This document shows, piece after piece, positions 54,542-63,995 of a stretch of 64,000 bases of DNA (positions are counted from its first letter, which is position 1; the number at the start of each line of letters is the position of its first letter). Source of the DNA: Stigonema ocellatum SAG 48.90 = DSM 106950 (GTDB lineage Bacteria; Cyanobacteriota; Cyanobacteriia; Cyanobacteriales; Nostocaceae); NCBI GenBank assembly GCA_016903675.1, contig JADQBA010000010.1, positions 56,005 through 120,004 on the forward strand, read 5' to 3'. Both the position numbers and the translations under genes were made by a program. Below the pieces are notes generated by a model. It worked only from the letters and a program-made list of their open reading frames with translations. It was not told where the DNA came from and did not search any database.

Positions 54542-56257
54542 CTAGACTTTCCGATTTATTTCGGTGTGTTCGAGTGTTGGCGTTGGGTTAGTTTCTAAAA
54601 ATGTTGGGCTGGATGTGTCAGAGTTGTTACTATGTATCAGTTGGCTGACTTGACCGATTAATTGACCTAATTTGCCCTCATCCAGTAAGGTGTTAATTAA
54701 GGAAAGACCACTGGTGGATAGTAGCAATTTGTTAATATCTTGACTGCTGCTACTACCGTTATTACCACTGGGGAATGAGTAAATGCGCGTATCGCCTAAA
54801 ACTCCCGGTTGCGGTGCTAAAGCGGTGACAATTTGTGGTAGTTTACCCGCTAGTTCTGGCCAGATGGTGGTGATGATTTTGGCTGTGAGGTTGGCGTTAC
54901 TGATGGTGTTTTCGGCCATTATTTTGGCTTGAATACCTTCTGCTTCGGCTAAGACTTGGTCGCGGTTAGCTGCTGCGAGGGTACGAATTGCTTCAGCTTC
55001 TAATTCTGCTGCTTGTTGAGCAATTTCTGCTTGACGGCGACGACGGAAGGCATCGATTTCGATAACGTTGCGATCGCTGATACTCAGTTGTTGGGCTTCT
55101 CGTTCTGCTGCAATCAGCGTTAGGCGTTTGCTGCGTTCAGCTTTTTCCACCTCAGCTGCTGTATTAACTGATTGTTCTGCCTTAGCTTGTTCTGCTTGAG
55201 CGATAAAACTTTCACGTTTTTTATTGGCAATGGCAATTTCTACATCTTCCTGAGCAATGCGCACGAGTCTTTCTGACTCAACTATCTGCACTCGTGCTTT
55301 TAGCTTTCCAGATTCTACACTTTGTTGACGGGCAATTTCTGCTAGTTCAGACTCCTGCTTTTGCAATGCTTGTGCTACGTTTAGATGTTTATTTCGCTCT
55401 TGTAAGGCAATATCAGCCTCAATTTGGCTTTGCTGTACTGCTAATTTTTTGCGGATTTCTTCCTCTTCGATAGATTTCTCCTGCAAAATTTTGGTACGGC
55501 GTACTGTTGCTGCTTCTATATCTTTGGATTCTTGAATTTCCCGTTCTCGCTGTGCTTTTAGTGCTTCTACTTGCAATTTCTGTGCTAGTTTAGCACTTTC
55601 TTGCTCTTGGGTAATTTGTAGCGATCGCTTTTGGGCATCCAGTTCTTTTTGCTGAATTGTGACTTGTGTAGCTAACTCAACTTCCCGTTTTTGTTGAATT
55701 GAACGCTGAATAATTTCCGTTCGCAAGCGTACACCTTGGGCATCAAAGAAATTATCTGGATCGTAGGTCACGCTTTCTAATATTTCTGAAATAGCAATAT
55801 TATTGAGGGTTAATCCTACTTTCTTTAAATCTGTTCCCACTAAGTTCAAGACTTCCTGAGCAAATCCCAATTTATCAGAATCAATTTCCGCTAAATCCTT
55901 AGTTTTAGCTGCCGCCCTAATGGCATCATCTGCTCTTTTCTCCAAAGCATTTTTAATATCTTCTGGAGTGATTTTTAGTCCGTTTTGAGAGAGTCTGGCT
56001 GCTGCTGTTAAAACATCTTCTTCAGTTGCATTAATACATACATAGAAAGTCACTGCGCTACCAATACCAACCCATGCTAGTAATTGGTCAAAGCTAAATT
56101 CACCGTGAATATCTACATCTAAGTCTGCATCGACATCCACATCAACATCTGCATCAATATCTTGCCCTCCCCCACCAAAAACTATCATAAACAGGAACAG
56201 TAAGACTCCTGTACCCAGGAAAATCCAATAGGGTAAGTTGTCTGAACTAAACAGCAT
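54542..56257 (-). CDS. flotillin-like protein with NfeD/YqiJ-like N-terminus (apparent fusion)
   Basis: 571 residues. The first 75 (MLFSSDNLPYWIFLGTGVLL, Asp/Val-rich DIDADVDVDVDADLDVD, FSFDQLLAWVGIG) look like the start of a YqiJ/NfeD-type membrane protein. From residue 75 (FYVCINATEEDVLTAAARL) it is flotillin: the second half of the SPFH domain, a long coiled coil (about 200-420) and a C-terminal tail. The usual flotillin N-terminal membrane hairpin and first SPFH strands are missing. In many bacteria the NfeD-like and flotillin genes are neighbours, so a deletion joining them in frame is the simplest explanation. Flotillins organise membrane microdomains. The hybrid may still be membrane-bound through the one N-terminal helix. 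Confidence 0.82.
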   Translation of the reverse strand: MLFSSDNLPYWIFLGTGVLLFLFMIVFGGGGQDIDADVDVDVDADLDVDIHGEFSFDQLLAWVGIGSAVTFYVCINATEEDVLTAAARLSQNGLKITPEDIKNALEKRADDAIRAAAKTKDLAEIDSDKLGFAQEVLNLVGTDLKKVGLTLNNIAISEILESVTYDPDNFFDAQGVRLRTEIIQRSIQQKREVELATQVTIQQKELDAQKRSLQITQEQESAKLAQKLQVEALKAQREREIQESKDIEAATVRRTKILQEKSIEEEEIRKKLAVQQSQIEADIALQERNKHLNVAQALQKQESELAEIARQQSVESGKLKARVQIVESERLVRIAQEDVEIAIANKKRESFIAQAEQAKAEQSVNTAAEVEKAERSKRLTLIAAEREAQQLSISDRNVIEIDAFRRRRQAEIAQQAAELEAEAIRTLAAANRDQVLAEAEGIQAKIMAENTISNANLTAKIITTIWPELAGKLPQIVTALAPQPGVLGDTRIYSFPSGNNGSSSSQDINKLLLSTSGLSLINTLLDEGKLGQLIGQVSQLIHSNNSDTSSPTFLETNPTPTLEHTEINRKV

Positions 56258-56540
56258 AAATTTTGTAAATGATATGTGACTGGTATTGATTTCTAGCCAT
56301 TGTCATCCGAAAGACTTGGGGAAACCGCTTTTGAAGCCGATTCCCTTGTCCATCTGCGGTTACATCCAATAGAAAACCGCTATTACATTTGATGATATTC
56401 CACAACCATCCACTGCAATGCCACCTCCTACCTGTAAAGGCTTATCCCAAACCCATTTATTGTTTTTACTCAACCCTCTATATTCTATTCAGCTTTAATT
56501 TTCCGATTTATGCAAAACTAGTAGTTCATCAAAGACACGA

Positions 56541-56664
56541 TAGGAATCATATTTGATTTTTGAAATATACGTAGGTGGGGCTATGCCCTACAAAACCTGG
56601 ATATGGTGGGCTTTAGCCCTACCTACACTACTTAAAATTTTTCATGAATGATTTAGGATTCCTA
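56541..56664 (+). repeat. 124-bp repeat with TAGGAAT/ATTCCTA ends
   Basis: Inside it GTAGGTGGGGCTATGCCCTA and GGTGGGCTTTAGCCCTACC form hairpins. It matches the element at 42209-42300 in opposite orientation. The rest of 56258-56917 shows no gene apart from the promoter side of the secreted-protein gene. Confidence 0.75.
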
Positions 56665-56917
56665 TAGTACCCCTGCGCGTTCCTCAAAAGTCAAAAAGCT
56701 TATCATGTAAGCTTTTCGTTGATTTGGAATGGTAGCTTTATTTCCACCATGCTGTACTAGTAACCTAAGTTTTCTTAAAACTCTCAGCGAAAACTCATTT
56801 GATTTTCTGTAAAAACTCATACTTCATGTGGCTTTCCCCAATACATTCTTTACTGGAATCAAAATTAAACACTATCTGTTCGCTCTAGCAAATAGTAAAG
56901 TACAGGAATCAGAAGTT

Positions 56918-58153
56918 ATGACTCTAACGCAAAAAGCGCATTCTATCATTAGTTTAGCCACAGCAATAGTGACGACGTTAGCAACGGTAGGTGCCCTACC
57001 TTTTGCGTCTTTTGCATCGTCTGGTCCTGGCCCTGGTCCTTTATCGGATACTGGACTCGGTTGCGACTTTTTCCCTCCATCGGCATCGGTAGGTGCTGCC
57101 GTAGACCCGTCTTACTTCGGTCCACCTCCATCTCAAACTGGCAATCCCAGTTTAGTCGGACCAGTTCAACTTCTAAATGCGGGAAAGCTTGATTTTACTA
57201 AAGGAACCATCACGCTACCTCTGTATAAAGGTCAGATGAAAAGTGGTGAAACCGTCTGGTACATTCTGACTGATACCGACGACGAGCAAAATGCTAAATC
57301 CCTCGGTTTAAATTTCTCGTCCAAGCTAGCCTTCTCGGCAAAGGGAGTGCGGACTGGTAAAATAAACGGACAAGGGTCAATTACCTTCAATCAGGGTACA
57401 GTTGATTTCTCGCAGGAGAGACAAGTACAAGCCGGTTCCCGTAAGCGTCCATACCCACCAGCAGTGGCACAAACCGGTTCAGTAGGCGATCAATCTTACA
57501 CTCCCCTGGTTCGCCTAACTAACTCAGGCGGTCATGTTTACAACGCGCCGATGATTGCTTACAACGTGGATGCAAATCAGATTAATTTCCCCAGCGGCAA
57601 CCCAGACTATAAATTGGTTCATGATGAAGTGGTGGCAATTGACACCAAAGCAATGACAGTCACTCTGAACTTGGTCAACGGCTTTAGCTTCGGTCGCCCA
57701 GTGTGGTACTTGTCGATGGACGCGAATGATGAAACAACGGCTGCAATCGAAGGTGCTACCTATGCCCCTGGCTTACAGAAGATAAAAGTGGGTGGAGATG
57801 ACAGCTTCCTCAGTTCTGTTGAACGGATCTTCATTGCTGTGAATGGACCTTCTGAAGACGCCTGTGCCAATCCACAACGCCAAGGTTTGTATGCAGCTTT
57901 GACCGATGGTCACCGCCCGAACAACACTTTTGGCGGAATCCCAACAATTGCTTTAGACTACAGTCCGCTTTGGGATGCCAACGTTTATGAGTGGACACAC
58001 GAAGCTATAGAGAAGAATTATCGCTCACAACTTAGAGAAGAATTCCGAATCTTAGGTCTTGCTGAGGCTGGCTTCATCACTGGACCTGGCGGTGCCAAGT
58101 TCGGTTCAACAGGCATCGTTATTAACTGTCCAATTGTATACCGCTTGCTGTAG
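56918..58153 (+). CDS. secreted protein of unknown function
   Basis: 411 residues from ATG 56918. This start is chosen because a typical signal peptide begins there (KAHSIISLATAIVTTLATVG then ALPFASFASS); the frame open from 56828 adds 30 residues without a signal. The mature part is rich in Gly, Pro, Asn and Asp, with GETVWYILTDTDDEQNAKSL and FGRPVWYLSMDANDETTAAI as a repeated pattern (VWY-[IL]-[TS]-D/MDxxDE), suggesting two related beta domains. Two Cys pairs may form disulfides. No catalytic motif is recognised. It is probably periplasmic or extracellular and stands alone between repeat-rich gaps. Confidence 0.75.
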   Translation: MTLTQKAHSIISLATAIVTTLATVGALPFASFASSGPGPGPLSDTGLGCDFFPPSASVGAAVDPSYFGPPPSQTGNPSLVGPVQLLNAGKLDFTKGTITLPLYKGQMKSGETVWYILTDTDDEQNAKSLGLNFSSKLAFSAKGVRTGKINGQGSITFNQGTVDFSQERQVQAGSRKRPYPPAVAQTGSVGDQSYTPLVRLTNSGGHVYNAPMIAYNVDANQINFPSGNPDYKLVHDEVVAIDTKAMTVTLNLVNGFSFGRPVWYLSMDANDETTAAIEGATYAPGLQKIKVGGDDSFLSSVERIFIAVNGPSEDACANPQRQGLYAALTDGHRPNNTFGGIPTIALDYSPLWDANVYEWTHEAIEKNYRSQLREEFRILGLAEAGFITGPGGAKFGSTGIVINCPIVYRLL

Positions 58154-58535
58154 TTGAGCTATGGTGCTATAATTAACCGTTTTCGTGGATAATTACTCCC
58201 GAACCGCCAGAAGATTACCTATAAAAAACCGCCAAGACGCCCCTGTTCGCCAAGGCTCAAGATCGGTAATTTAGGGAGTAGCATCAAATGCTTTTGCATT
58301 AGGTACGCGCACCGCATTCGCCGAAGCCCCTGAGACTGTCCTCAGAGGGCTTTGTCGTTGGTACATCCCCTACTACCAAACTATCAAAAGTGTGCGATCG
58401 CACTTTAGCCAATTTTATCACTATAGCGATCGCCTGTCTTGCCAAATATCAATTTTTGCACTTTATTCAAATGCGATCGCTTAATTTACCTCCAGAAAAT
58501 GCTATAATGAAATAAATGTATTTTTTGCTCAAACT
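58154..58535. repeat. intergenic region with TTACTCCC element and HIP1 sites
   Basis: 58193-58280 is an 88-bp element with ends TTACTCCC and GGGAGTA and inner AAGATTACCTAT (family of 47373 and 52952). Four GCGATCGC or GCGATCG sites cluster at 58395-58480. Nothing else is seen. Confidence 0.7.
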
Positions 58536-58754
58536 ATGGAAACAATTGCAATTCAAGTTGATGCTGAAGTTGCCAAAGCTTATCGAGAAGCAGAACCGCA
58601 AAAACAGCAAAAAATTCAGACTATTGTTAACGATTGGCTCAGGTTAATTATTCAAGAGCAATCCCTAGATGAAATCATTGAAGAAATGCAAGAACAAGCC
58701 AAAGCTAGTGGGTTAACTCAAGAAATTTTAGATGAGATTCTTCAGAATGGATAG
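58536..58754 (+). CDS. antitoxin-like small protein
   Basis: 72 residues: METIAIQVDAEVAKAYREAE starts like a ribbon-helix-helix DNA-binding antitoxin, and the C-terminal half (LDEIIEEMQEQAKASGLTQE) is acidic and helical, fit to wrap the toxin. It overlaps the following PIN gene by 8 nt. AATAAATGTATT-type palindromic sequence near the start may be its operator. Confidence rests mainly on the pairing with a PIN protein. Confidence 0.85.
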   Translation: METIAIQVDAEVAKAYREAEPQKQQKIQTIVNDWLRLIIQEQSLDEIIEEMQEQAKASGLTQEILDEILQNG

Positions 58755-59169
58755 ATTGCGGGTTGTTATTGATACAAATATTTTAGTTAGTAGTATCTTG
58801 ATTAATTCATCTGTTCCAGATTTGGCATTCAAAAAAGCGAAGAATTTAGGAATAATTTTGTTTTCTGATTCGACTTTTCAAGAATTGCAAGAAATTATAA
58901 ATCGTTCAAAATTCGATAAATATGTTTCTCTTAATATTCGTACTCAACTATTGGCTAAATTAAAACTAGAAACCGAATCAATTAAAATAGATCAGATTAT
59001 CAAAGATTGTAGAGATCCAAAAGATGACAAATTTCTTGAGGTTGCTATTAATGGTAATGCAACTCATATCATTACAGGTGATAAAGATTTATTAGAACTC
59101 CATCCCTTTCGAGGCGTTGCTATCCTTACTCCTAAGCAGTTTTTAGAAATTTTCTCAGATTTTCATTAA
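58747..59169 (+). CDS. PIN-domain ribonuclease toxin (COG1569-like)
   Basis: 140 residues. VVIDTNILVSS carries the first catalytic Asp, FQELQEII the Glu, DPKDDKFLEVAI the Asp pair and THIITGDKDLLEL the last acids: the full PIN set. ATG 58747, inside the antitoxin's last codons, is taken rather than the earlier codon at 58732, which would increase overlap without a ribosome-binding site. Putative RNA-cleaving toxin held by the preceding antitoxin. Confidence 0.9.
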   Translation: MDRLRVVIDTNILVSSILINSSVPDLAFKKAKNLGIILFSDSTFQELQEIINRSKFDKYVSLNIRTQLLAKLKLETESIKIDQIIKDCRDPKDDKFLEVAINGNATHIITGDKDLLELHPFRGVAILTPKQFLEIFSDFH

Positions 59170-59207
59170 AAGGCGATCGCCTGTGCGTCAAGAAATGTCT
59201 TTATTTC

Positions 59208-59366
59208 TCATTGATGTTTTTCTCGTAATTGCGATCGCAACTCTAAATGATTGTAAATTTCTCCATTAACGGCAACAAATATAGTTTGGTCTTCATTCCA
59301 AATCGGTTGTCTTCCTCCTGCTAAATCAATGATAGATAACCGTTTGAAAATCAATGACAAAGGCGA
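59208..59366 (-). pseudogene. relic of asparagine synthase N-terminal domain
   Basis: FKRLSIIDLAGGRQPIWNED then FVAVNGEIYNHLELRSQL is the glutamine-amidotransferase region of an AsnB-type asparagine synthetase. The catalytic Cys start and everything after about 50 residues are missing. It lies between the PIN gene and the RND pump. A triple TCTGCGTTAA repeat is adjacent (59387-59412). Confidence 0.8.
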
Positions 59367-59443
59367 AATATTATAATATTGTTTATCTGCGTTAATCTGC
59401 GTTAATCTGCGGTTTCTTAACTCTTGAATGTACCTCACACCAA

Positions 59444-59479
59444 TTGATGAACGTCTTCATTTCCAAAGACGTTCATCAA
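59444..59479 (-). terminator. hairpin overlapping the RND pump stop codon
   Basis: TTGATGAACGTCTT and AAGACGTTCATCAA are perfect 14-bp arms with an 8-nt loop. The stop codon of the pump gene lies within one arm. It is a good position for termination or mRNA 3'-end protection, but no T-run follows. Confidence 0.6.
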
Positions 59480-62400
59480 TTCTTGCTGACTGGGCGTTTA
59501 ACTGGAGGATTTTCTTGCTTTGGAGAAATTGACACATCCTCAGTTACAACATAAAGCTTCCGTTTCTTCCCAAAGCCGTACTTTACAAAGTTGACAATCC
59601 AGTGCTGGAAGTCATCAACATAAGAGAAGAAGACAGGAATTACCACTACTGTCAGGAGGGTGGAAGTGGTAAAACCACCCATAATGGCAATTCCCATTGA
59701 TTGGCGGACTTCAGCACCTGCGCCCAATCCCAATGCCAAGGGTAAGATACCAGCAATAGTTGCTATACTCGTCATTAAAATTGGTCGCAGGCGAGACACT
59801 CCAGCATCTAGCAGTGCCTGACGTTGGGTTTTTCCTTCTGCTAGGTTGATCATGGTATAGTCCACTAGGAGAATGGAGTTTTTGGTAACAATCCCCATCA
59901 GTAGCACCATACCAATCAGGGCGTAGAGTCCCAAGGATTTTTGTGCAATCATCAACCCAAGTAAGGCACCACCTAAACAAAACGGCAGTGCCATCATAAT
60001 TGTGAGGGGATGGAGAAAGCTGTTATAAAGTAGGACAAGAATGGCATAGATAGACATTAATGCTAACCCCAAGGCAGCTCCAAAGCGAGCAAAAATTTCC
60101 CCCATAATCTTGGCATCGCCTGCTGGTTGCTGCACAACTCCCGTTGGTAACTTTTGCAGGGCTGGAAGTTTGTTAACTGCTTGCACTGCATCGCCCAAGG
60201 AAGTTCCCTGCTGCAAGTTGGCTTCGATGGAAACTTGACGGTAGCGATCGTAGCGATTAATTTGTGCAGGGCCACTGCCAAGTCGAATATCTGCAACTGC
60301 TATTAAGGGAACGAGGCTGCCATTTTGACTTGTGACTTGAAGATTTCTTAGGGTGTTGATGTCTTCCTTGGCTTTGGGGTCGATTTGGACGCGAATGGGA
60401 ATTTGGCGATCGCTTAAGTTAAATTTTGCTAAGCTGGAATCGTTATCGCCGATAGTCGCCAGTGACGCAGTCCGGGCAATTGATTGCACCGTCACACCCA
60501 AATCTGCTGCCTGTTGCGGCTTGGGAACTACCAGAATTTCTGGTTGTACCAAACTAGCAGTAGAAGTCACATCCACCAAACCTGGTACTGTCCGCATCTG
60601 CCTTTCTAGGGCATCAGACGATTGTTTTAATGCTTCCCCGTCTTCACTCTTGAGCAAAATTGTCAAATCTTTCCGATTACCTGCGCCACCTTGTGCCTGA
60701 AAACTCACTCTTGCACCGGGAATTTTTTGGAAATCGCTACGCAGTTCCTGTTCAAATTTTCCCTGTGAAATCCCCTGGCGTTGTTCTTTCGGCTTAAATT
60801 TGACTGTGAGGGTAGCAGCATCTAATTCTTCTGTAGCTAGCACGCTTTCCACTGCACTACCCACCCTAGGGTTTTCCCGGAGCATATCTGTAGCCTGTGC
60901 CACAACCTTACTCGTATCTGCTAATGTAGAACCAGGAGGTAGTTCTACACTGACCGTGGAAATACCTATATCTCCATTATCAACAAAACCTTTAGGAATC
61001 AACGGAACAAGCATAAGACTGCCCACGAAGAATGCTAAGGCAAAGATAATCGTGGTCAATCTGTGACGTAGTGCCCAAGTTAACAGAGATTTATAGGGTT
61101 GAAAGCGCCGCCGAGAAAAAGTGGAAGTTTCCAACTGAAGCGGCTTCTTGTTGTGGGTATTCTCAAGTAAATACGCCCCCATCATCGGGGTGACCATCCG
61201 GGCGACAAAAGTTGAGAAAATTGTGGCAACAGAAACGGTGACACCAAAGGGTTGAAAGAATTGACCGGGAATGCCACCCATAAAAGCAACGGGCAAAAAC
61301 ACAGCGACAATGGTTGCTGAACAAGCAATCACTGCCAAACCCACTTCGTCAGCAGAGTCGATAGCTGCCTGAAATGGGTCTTTGCCCATGGACATATGCC
61401 GTTCCATGTTTTCAATTTCCACGACGGCATCATCCACTAAGTTACCTACCGCCAGCGCCAATGCTAGCAAGGTCATACTGTTTAGGGTGTAACCCATAGC
61501 CTGTATGACGGCAAAGGTCGGAATCATTGACAGTGGTAGTGCTACACCAGTAATTAATGTTGCTCGCCAGTCACGTAAAAATACGAAAATAGTAATAACT
61601 GCCAACACAGAGGCAATTAATAGGTCATCAATGGTACTCTGATAAGACTCACGGATATAAGCGGCTTTGGTGAAAATCATTTCTAGCTTGACATCAGTTG
61701 GCAGAGTTTTTTGCAGTTGAGCTAATGCATCTTTTACCCCTTGTTCCACTGATACCGTAACGCTGCCAGTACTCCGCAACACTTGGAAGGCTACAACGGG
61801 TTTGTTATTCAGTCGTGCAGTTTGACGGATTTCACCATAGCTGTCTTCTACAGTTCCCAAACTCGACAGCGGTACCGAACCACCGTTTGGCAGTATGATT
61901 TCGTAGGTTTTCAAAACATTAACATTTGGGGCACTACCCAGGGTGCGGACAGTTTGTTCGCTCCCTCCTAATTCAGTACGACCACCAGGTAAGTTAATAT
62001 TTAGATTCCGGATTTGCTCGTTAACCTGAGTCGCAGTAATTCCTAGGCTTTGTAAACGTGTTGGCGAGAGGTTGATGCGAATTTCTCGATCAACACCTCC
62101 TACCCGCTTAATTTGGGCGACTCCCCGCACAGCCAATAAGGCACGGCTAATGGTTTGGTCCACCAGGTTACTAATTTCTTCTACCGATTGCTTGTCACTA
62201 GAAACCGCATAGGTTATAATCGGACCTCCTGCAAAATCCACCCGCTTGACAATTGGTTCATTAATATCTTGGGGGAGATTTTGCCGAATTTGAGCAACGG
62301 CGTTCCGAACATCGTTGGTGGCGCGGTCTGTATTTGTTCCCAAAACAAAGTTGATGACGGTGGTTGAAATCCCATCATTGACCGTGGAAATCATGTAGTC

Positions 62401-62637
62401 GATGTTACCAATAGCCGCTACGGAATCCTCAATCTTTTTTGTCACTTGCGATTCCAACTCCGATGGACCCGCCCCAGGCTGCGTTACCGTCACTGAAACT
62501 GTGGGAACATCAATATTCGGGTTAGTATCAATACCCAACGTCATGAAGGAAAACCAACCAACTAAAGTCAAAACTAAGAATAAAACTATTGTTGGAACGG
62601 GTTTTTTAATTGACCAAGATGAGATGTTAAAGGACAT
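59476..62637 (-). CDS. RND efflux transporter, HAE1/AcrB type
   Basis: 1053 residues, full length with 12 membrane segments and two large periplasmic loops. N-terminus FNISSWSIKKPVPTIVLFLV; the proton-relay acids are in LAVGNLVDDAVVEIENMERH, and the matching Lys in LMGIVTKNSILLVDYTM. PGGRTELGGSEQTVRTLG and FNLSDRQIPIRVQIDPKA are porter-domain pieces of the HAE1 family. It exports hydrophobic compounds with a membrane-fusion protein and an outer-membrane channel; neither gene is next to it in the window, but an MFP gene could lie elsewhere. Substrate unknown. Monocistronic in this window. Confidence 0.94.
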   Translation of the reverse strand: MSFNISSWSIKKPVPTIVLFLVLTLVGWFSFMTLGIDTNPNIDVPTVSVTVTQPGAGPSELESQVTKKIEDSVAAIGNIDYMISTVNDGISTTVINFVLGTNTDRATNDVRNAVAQIRQNLPQDINEPIVKRVDFAGGPIITYAVSSDKQSVEEISNLVDQTISRALLAVRGVAQIKRVGGVDREIRINLSPTRLQSLGITATQVNEQIRNLNINLPGGRTELGGSEQTVRTLGSAPNVNVLKTYEIILPNGGSVPLSSLGTVEDSYGEIRQTARLNNKPVVAFQVLRSTGSVTVSVEQGVKDALAQLQKTLPTDVKLEMIFTKAAYIRESYQSTIDDLLIASVLAVITIFVFLRDWRATLITGVALPLSMIPTFAVIQAMGYTLNSMTLLALALAVGNLVDDAVVEIENMERHMSMGKDPFQAAIDSADEVGLAVIACSATIVAVFLPVAFMGGIPGQFFQPFGVTVSVATIFSTFVARMVTPMMGAYLLENTHNKKPLQLETSTFSRRRFQPYKSLLTWALRHRLTTIIFALAFFVGSLMLVPLIPKGFVDNGDIGISTVSVELPPGSTLADTSKVVAQATDMLRENPRVGSAVESVLATEELDAATLTVKFKPKEQRQGISQGKFEQELRSDFQKIPGARVSFQAQGGAGNRKDLTILLKSEDGEALKQSSDALERQMRTVPGLVDVTSTASLVQPEILVVPKPQQAADLGVTVQSIARTASLATIGDNDSSLAKFNLSDRQIPIRVQIDPKAKEDINTLRNLQVTSQNGSLVPLIAVADIRLGSGPAQINRYDRYRQVSIEANLQQGTSLGDAVQAVNKLPALQKLPTGVVQQPAGDAKIMGEIFARFGAALGLALMSIYAILVLLYNSFLHPLTIMMALPFCLGGALLGLMIAQKSLGLYALIGMVLLMGIVTKNSILLVDYTMINLAEGKTQRQALLDAGVSRLRPILMTSIATIAGILPLALGLGAGAEVRQSMGIAIMGGFTTSTLLTVVVIPVFFSYVDDFQHWIVNFVKYGFGKKRKLYVVTEDVSISPKQENPPVKRPVSKN

Positions 62638-62848
62638 ATATATAGGGAGTGGGGATAGCCTGGGGTTTTAACCCCAGGAGGGAGTCGGGAGTGAAGAATC
62701 AAAATTTATAACTCCTAACTCCTGAGAGGATGTATCCGATTTGCAGTGATTGTGCTTTTATTACATAGACCTTTACTGGTTTTAAAGCAAGAGACTCTTG
62801 TGTGTCTTCACCTGATAGGGTGAAAATAATAACTTTGCCTTTTGGTTC

Positions 62849-63005
62849 GTTCGTAGTTGCGCAAAGAGCGCTCTTAGCAACTACGAACGTTAGACGTAAT
62901 TCTGATTCGTGGTAAGATTGAGATTCTGGTCGCACCTATCAAAGACCACATCCGCCTGGGACTTGAAGTCCCAGGCTCATAGCATAAGTCCTCTAAAAGA
63001 GGACT
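62849..63005. repeat. hairpin and hairpin-train copy G
   Basis: 62849-62888: arms GTTCGTAGTTGC and GCAACTACGAAC. 62954-62976: GCCTGGGACTT/AAGTCCCAGGC. 62987-63005: AGTCCTCT/AGAGGACT. The latter two are variant F (54011-54063) in opposite orientation. They lie right behind the Rpn gene and may end its transcript. The minus-strand open frame 62699-62935 over part of this is not credible. Confidence 0.75.
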
Positions 63006-63026
63006 GAATGAATTTTGAAACCACTA

Positions 63027-63995
63027 TCAATTTGCTTCCAACCAGTTAACTAAATCATCCATAGTAGTAAAATCTAACAAAGCTTCGCCAAGGGCTTCTA
63101 ATTGATTTATCGAAAGAGACTCAATCTGCGATCGCACCAACGGTGATAATTCTCCTACCCGTCGTGATAATTGTCGCTGAATGAGCGTCTGTGAGGCTTC
63201 TTGTTTTCCTTCTTGTTTCCCTTCTTGTTTCCCGCGCTCGTAGCCTATGCGCTCGCCTGTAGTAATATAAGTCATAGTGCGCTCCTGCTCAAATTGTTTG
63301 AACTCTTCCCAGAACTTTTCTTCTAATCCTTTTGGCAATATCATAACCCAATCGATAAATCGATACAGGTTACGAATATCCGGCTCTTGTAAGCCTAAAT
63401 CATAAAGCCTGCGAATTAAGTTAAATTTCCATGTTTTGCGTTGTTCGGGTTGTTTTTGCGTCTGCTGCGTTTTCAAGTGCGCCATTACCACAGTGGCAAA
63501 CGGGTTCTCGCTATTTTCTAACTCCTGAAAGCGGTTTTGGTAATCCAAAAGCTTAATACTTCCAAATTCAAAAACTAACCGAGTATCGGGATAATTGTAA
63601 CTGTAATTGCTTGGTCGCCATTCACGGTTTGTGTCACAGAGAATTGCTAGGCTAATTGCTGGTTGTTCAAAGCGGTCAAATATGCGAAAGTTGTAGGTAA
63701 ACATTCGCTTTTCAAAATTATCTTCTTTTTTTCCTTGAATTTCAATATGTATTAACAACCAGAGTTCTTCTCCTTGGGTTCGCCAAACCTTAACTAACTT
63801 GTCAGCATATCGCTTACCCTGTTCGGCTTCGCGGGCTATTTGTTGAAATTCTTTATCTAGAAATTCATAGCCGCGTTCCCAATCAATTAATGCAGCAGTT
63901 TGAGGAAAAAAGAACTGCATTGCTTGAGGGAAGTAAGCTTCTAGAACTTCTTTCCACGGACTATCAAAATCGGCACGTTCATTAACATCGGTCAT
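63027..63995 (-). CDS. Rpn-family recombination-promoting nuclease/putative transposase
   Basis: 322 residues, intact. DFDSPWKEVLEAYFPQAMQF, IDWERGYEFLDKEFQQIARE, LWLLIHIEIQGKKEDNFEKR and FATVVMAHLKTQQTQKQPEQ give the Rpn PD-(D/E)xK core with Asp and the ExQ of HIEIQ. A Gly-Lys-Gln-Glu repeat (GYERGKQEGKQEGKQEASQT) leads to a DUF4351 tail (LIQRQLSRRVGELSPLVRSQ, LEALGEALLDFTTMDDLVNW). Rpn proteins nick or cut DNA and raise recombination; they are spread as selfish or stress genes. The frameshifted relative at 42581 shows what loss looks like. The ATG is 5 bp from the window edge, so its promoter is outside. Confidence 0.9.
   Translation of the reverse strand: MTDVNERADFDSPWKEVLEAYFPQAMQFFFPQTAALIDWERGYEFLDKEFQQIAREAEQGKRYADKLVKVWRTQGEELWLLIHIEIQGKKEDNFEKRMFTYNFRIFDRFEQPAISLAILCDTNREWRPSNYSYNYPDTRLVFEFGSIKLLDYQNRFQELENSENPFATVVMAHLKTQQTQKQPEQRKTWKFNLIRRLYDLGLQEPDIRNLYRFIDWVMILPKGLEEKFWEEFKQFEQERTMTYITTGERIGYERGKQEGKQEGKQEASQTLIQRQLSRRVGELSPLVRSQIESLSINQLEALGEALLDFTTMDDLVNWLEAN

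Noticed and set aside
62699..62935. 78-codon minus-strand frame
   Set aside because: It runs across a hairpin and shows no motif, signal peptide or plausible start.
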